Part shown: one piece after another, positions 61,990 through 64,000 of the stretch
Layout: every line of letters begins with the position of its first letter
How positions within the stretch are numbered: the first letter of the stretch is position 1
From: [Zimmermannella] alba NBRC 15616
GTDB taxonomy: Bacteria > Actinomycetota > Actinomycetes > Actinomycetales > Microbacteriaceae
NCBI RefSeq assembly: GCF_001570905.1
Contig: NZ_BCSO01000009.1
Span: forward strand, 1 to 64,000
DNA length: 64,000 nt
Direction: 5' to 3'
Made by a program: the position numbers and the translations under genes
The notes under the pieces: model-generated
Databases searched by the model: none
The model's input: only the letters and a program-made list of their open reading frames with translations
What the model was told of the DNA's origin: nothing

Positions 61990-64000
61990 TTAGCTCCGGA
62001 CGCCGAAGCGGGGGAGCGGTGTCTCCGGCGGCGGTGCAGACGCCGCGGAGGGGTTCGCGCCCGCGTGCTGCGCCTCCATGGACTCGACCTCAGCCGGTGC
62101 ATCGGCGCCCGACGAACAACAGGGACTCACGGCGACGTCCGCGTCCGAGGGGCTATTGCTCTCGCAGCATCCGCCCGCACCGCGCGTCGACCAGTCCGGC
62201 ACGTTGAGCGCGGGGTTCCGGTCGAAGAAGCCGTAGGGCTTGAGCCAGAAGTGGTAGGCATCCACCGGCATGATCGGCCAGTCTTCCGGCCGCGGGATGT
62301 GGGTTGGGCCGAAGGTGTGCCAGAGCACGATGTCGCCGCCGTCCACCGATTCCGCATCCGCGATATATTCGGGAAGACCTCCGCCGCCAGCGTGCTGGTT
62401 CGGGTAGCGGCCCGCTGGCCAGAGCTCCTCCTCGTGGTACTTCGTCACCCAGGTGTGCTTCGACGCGAAGGCCGCGCGCGCCGCAACAAACGAATGAGGG
62501 TCTGCGAGCAGGGTCGGTAGGCCCTCGCTGATGAGCTGGTACTCGGTGGGCTTTCCGATGTGGTTCCGGCGTGAATTCGAGCCGATATGCCAGGTGCGAC
62601 CCTTGAGATTGTCGGCCGTGCGACCCTGCTCGGTTTCGATGCGCGTCTTCGTCCAGGTGAAGGCGTTGCCGTACGGGTTCGCTTCGCCCATCGGCACCTG
62701 TGCGAGGTCGACCTCGTCGACGTAGTTGTCGGCGCCGTCGATTTCGAGGTCGAGGCGGGCGCAGAAGAGGTGCTGGTGGACGGGTGAGAACAGCCCCGGC
62801 GCGATCTCGCTGCGGTGTGGCTCAATCTCGCCCGGGATGCCGGAACCGTTGTAGACGATGCCGGTCGCCTTCGCCTCTACCTCGATCGTGCCGTCGAGGT
62901 AGAGGTACCAGTAGAAGCCGTAATCGTAGTTGCCGACCGTCGCGAAGTACGAGATGACGAGGCGACGCTGGCGTCGCACATCCGGCTGGTGGCCGAGCTC
63001 GGTGTGCTTCCAGAGGATCGAGTAGTCCTCCTCGTGCATGCACACCGCCTGCGGAATCGTGACGGGGCGGCCATGATCGTCGTGCGACGATCCATCGAAG
63101 TAGTGGATGACGCCGAGGCAGTCGCAGCCGAGCGCGAGGGAATTCGCGTTCTTGCCGAGGTAGTACTCGCCCGCGTCGAAGTAGCTAATCCAGTACCGAT
63201 TGATCGAGGTATCGCCGTAGGGGACGACCATCTCCGGCACCGAACCGCGGTACATGATCGGGCGCTCTTCGTCGCCGTCCTTCACTGTGAGCTGCGACAG
63301 CACGAGACCCTCACGGGCATTGAACCCGACGCGGAACGAGAATCCCTCCCACTCGACCTTCGATCCCTCAACCGTGAACGACGGCCCTTCCGGCTGGGTG
63401 ATCTCGATCGGCTTGATCGATTCACGATCAGGACCCGCAACATCCGGCCCGTAGTTTCCCGACCCCATGTGCGTGGGGGTGTCCGAGTCGTCCTCGACGC
63501 GAATCACTTCGCCCTTTGTGAGATCGAGCGTGACGAGGAGCCCCTCGACCGGGTGCGCCCAGTGCGAGTCCGTCTCGAACTCCTTCAGAAACGTCACCGA
63601 GCGGATGACGCGGCGTCCCTGCTCGTCATCCCGCGCAAAGAAGCCAGGCGCGAGCGGCCCGATGAATGCCGTGTCGAGATGGTCTTCCAGGCCTCGACGC
63701 CGCATCGCTGCCTGCCATTCCGGGCACGAGCGAACGATCTGATCGGCCTGCTCGAACTCCTCAAAGAGGTACGTCGGCTGACCGTAGGGGTGGACGTCTG
63801 AGTCGACGCGGCGCTCGCGCTCGATGGCGTCCTCCGAGAGGTTCACGATGTATTCAACCGAGATTCCCGTGGCCGTGTCGAGGACGATGTACTCGATGCG
63901 GCGGTGGAGGTCATTGCCAGGCGTGAAGGCGCGGACGACGTCCTTCGGCGGCTCGACTGGCATGACGCTCGGGAACCGGCTCGTCTCGCTGAGCTTGCCT
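61990..64000 (-). CDS. Copper-containing primary amine oxidase (5' end outside window)
   Basis: This copper amine oxidase oxidises a primary amine to the aldehyde with release of ammonia and hydrogen peroxide. The frame stays open past the ATG at 63963 to the window edge (KLSETSRFPSV before MPVEPPKDVV), and relatives have more N-terminal sequence, so the true start is outside. Counting from that ATG: the topaquinone site is N345-Y346-D347 (VGNYDYGF), the catalytic base is Asp263 (YFDAGEYYLG), and copper ligands are HQH at 396-398 plus a C-terminal His (WHTFGPTHIP). Spacing between base, cofactor and first copper His is close to that of the Arthrobacter enzyme. A Cys/Ser/Ala-rich tail of about 65 residues is extra. 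The pathway context favours tyramine, dopamine or phenylethylamine. Confidence 0.92.
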   Translation of the reverse strand, partial: GKLSETSRFPSVMPVEPPKDVVRAFTPGNDLHRRIEYIVLDTATGISVEYIVNLSEDAIERERRVDSDVHPYGQPTYLFEEFEQADQIVRSCPEWQAAMRRRGLEDHLDTAFIGPLAPGFFARDDEQGRRVIRSVTFLKEFETDSHWAHPVEGLLVTLDLTKGEVIRVEDDSDTPTHMGSGNYGPDVAGPDRESIKPIEITQPEGPSFTVEGSKVEWEGFSFRVGFNAREGLVLSQLTVKDGDEERPIMYRGSVPEMVVPYGDTSINRYWISYFDAGEYYLGKNANSLALGCDCLGVIHYFDGSSHDDHGRPVTIPQAVCMHEEDYSILWKHTELGHQPDVRRQRRLVISYFATVGNYDYGFYWYLYLDGTIEVEAKATGIVYNGSGIPGEIEPHRSEIAPGLFSPVHQHLFCARLDLEIDGADNYVDEVDLAQVPMGEANPYGNAFTWTKTRIETEQGRTADNLKGRTWHIGSNSRRNHIGKPTEYQLISEGLPTLLADPHSFVAARAAFASKHTWVTKYHEEELWPAGRYPNQHAGGGGLPEYIADAESVDGGDIVLWHTFGPTHIPRPEDWPIMPVDAYHFWLKPYGFFDRNPALNVPDWSTRGAGGCCESNSPSDADVAVSPCCSSGADAPAEVESMEAQHAGANPSAASAPPPETPLPRFGVRS

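Noticed and set aside
1-64000. CRISPR array, prophage or insertion sequence
   Set aside because: No regularly spaced direct repeats, no transposase, integrase or phage structural genes were seen in either strand.

Overview
The window is high-GC DNA with the gene content of an actinobacterium, most likely a member of the Microbacteriaceae. This rests on gene order (tilS-hpt-ftsH-folE/folP-folB-folK-DUF3180-PH pair-DUF2520-panC-lysS-clpC), on LAGTG-type wall-sorting tails, on frequent GTG/TTG starts with strong Shine-Dalgarno sequences, and on interspersed repeats ending in CTACTCGACC. The species cannot be named from sequence alone.

Layout. Bases 1-2600: the end of an SpaA-like wall-anchored protein, the tRNA hydroxylase trhO, a lipoprotein, and a Glu-Asp-Phe tRNA operon with promoter and terminator. 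Bases 2900-6000: a secreted M23 peptidase with coiled coils, inorganic pyrophosphatase, and a small PLDc_N-type membrane protein. Bases 6000-24500: the housekeeping run. An RNase II-family gene lies on the opposite strand between hpt and ftsH, with long hairpins on both sides. folE and folP are one fused gene whose FolE half lacks an expected catalytic histidine. Bases 24500-39500: an MFS gene and an N-acetylglutamate synthase gene, each cut by one in-frame TGA; clpC; Ppx/GppA; a heavily damaged secreted nuclease; a 5'-nucleotidase with a wall-sorting tail; radA; tRNA-Ser(CGA); and a decayed gene beside that tRNA. Bases 39600-43400: a glycine-betaine type ABC operon (opuAC, opuAB, opuAA). Bases 43400-64000: an accessory catabolic region.

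The right-hand 20 kb reads as an aromatic-amine pathway. It holds an AraC/FeaR-like activator, an APC permease, an aldehyde dehydrogenase, HpaI aldolase, HpaH hydratase, an AAHS-type aromatic-acid transporter, homoprotocatechuate 2,3-dioxygenase (HpaD), HpaE dehydrogenase, a GntR/FCD repressor, a fused FAH-RraA protein (HpaG-like) and a copper amine oxidase that runs off the window. Together they could take tyramine, dopamine or phenylethylamine to the aldehyde, the acid and, through homoprotocatechuate meta-cleavage, to pyruvate and succinate semialdehyde. The hydroxylase HpaBC and the isomerase HpaF are not seen here. Embedded in the region are a nucleotidyltransferase/HEPN toxin-antitoxin pair with an operator abutting its start codon, a CPBP protease with a two-component system, and a calpain-like cysteine protease with a small partner.

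Two themes cut across the window. First, a family of 19-31 bp, mostly perfect inverted repeats sits at transcription-unit boundaries, and several members share a core like TTGGTSCGGTGCC. Second, three genes carry TGA where Trp (or another aromatic residue) is expected.
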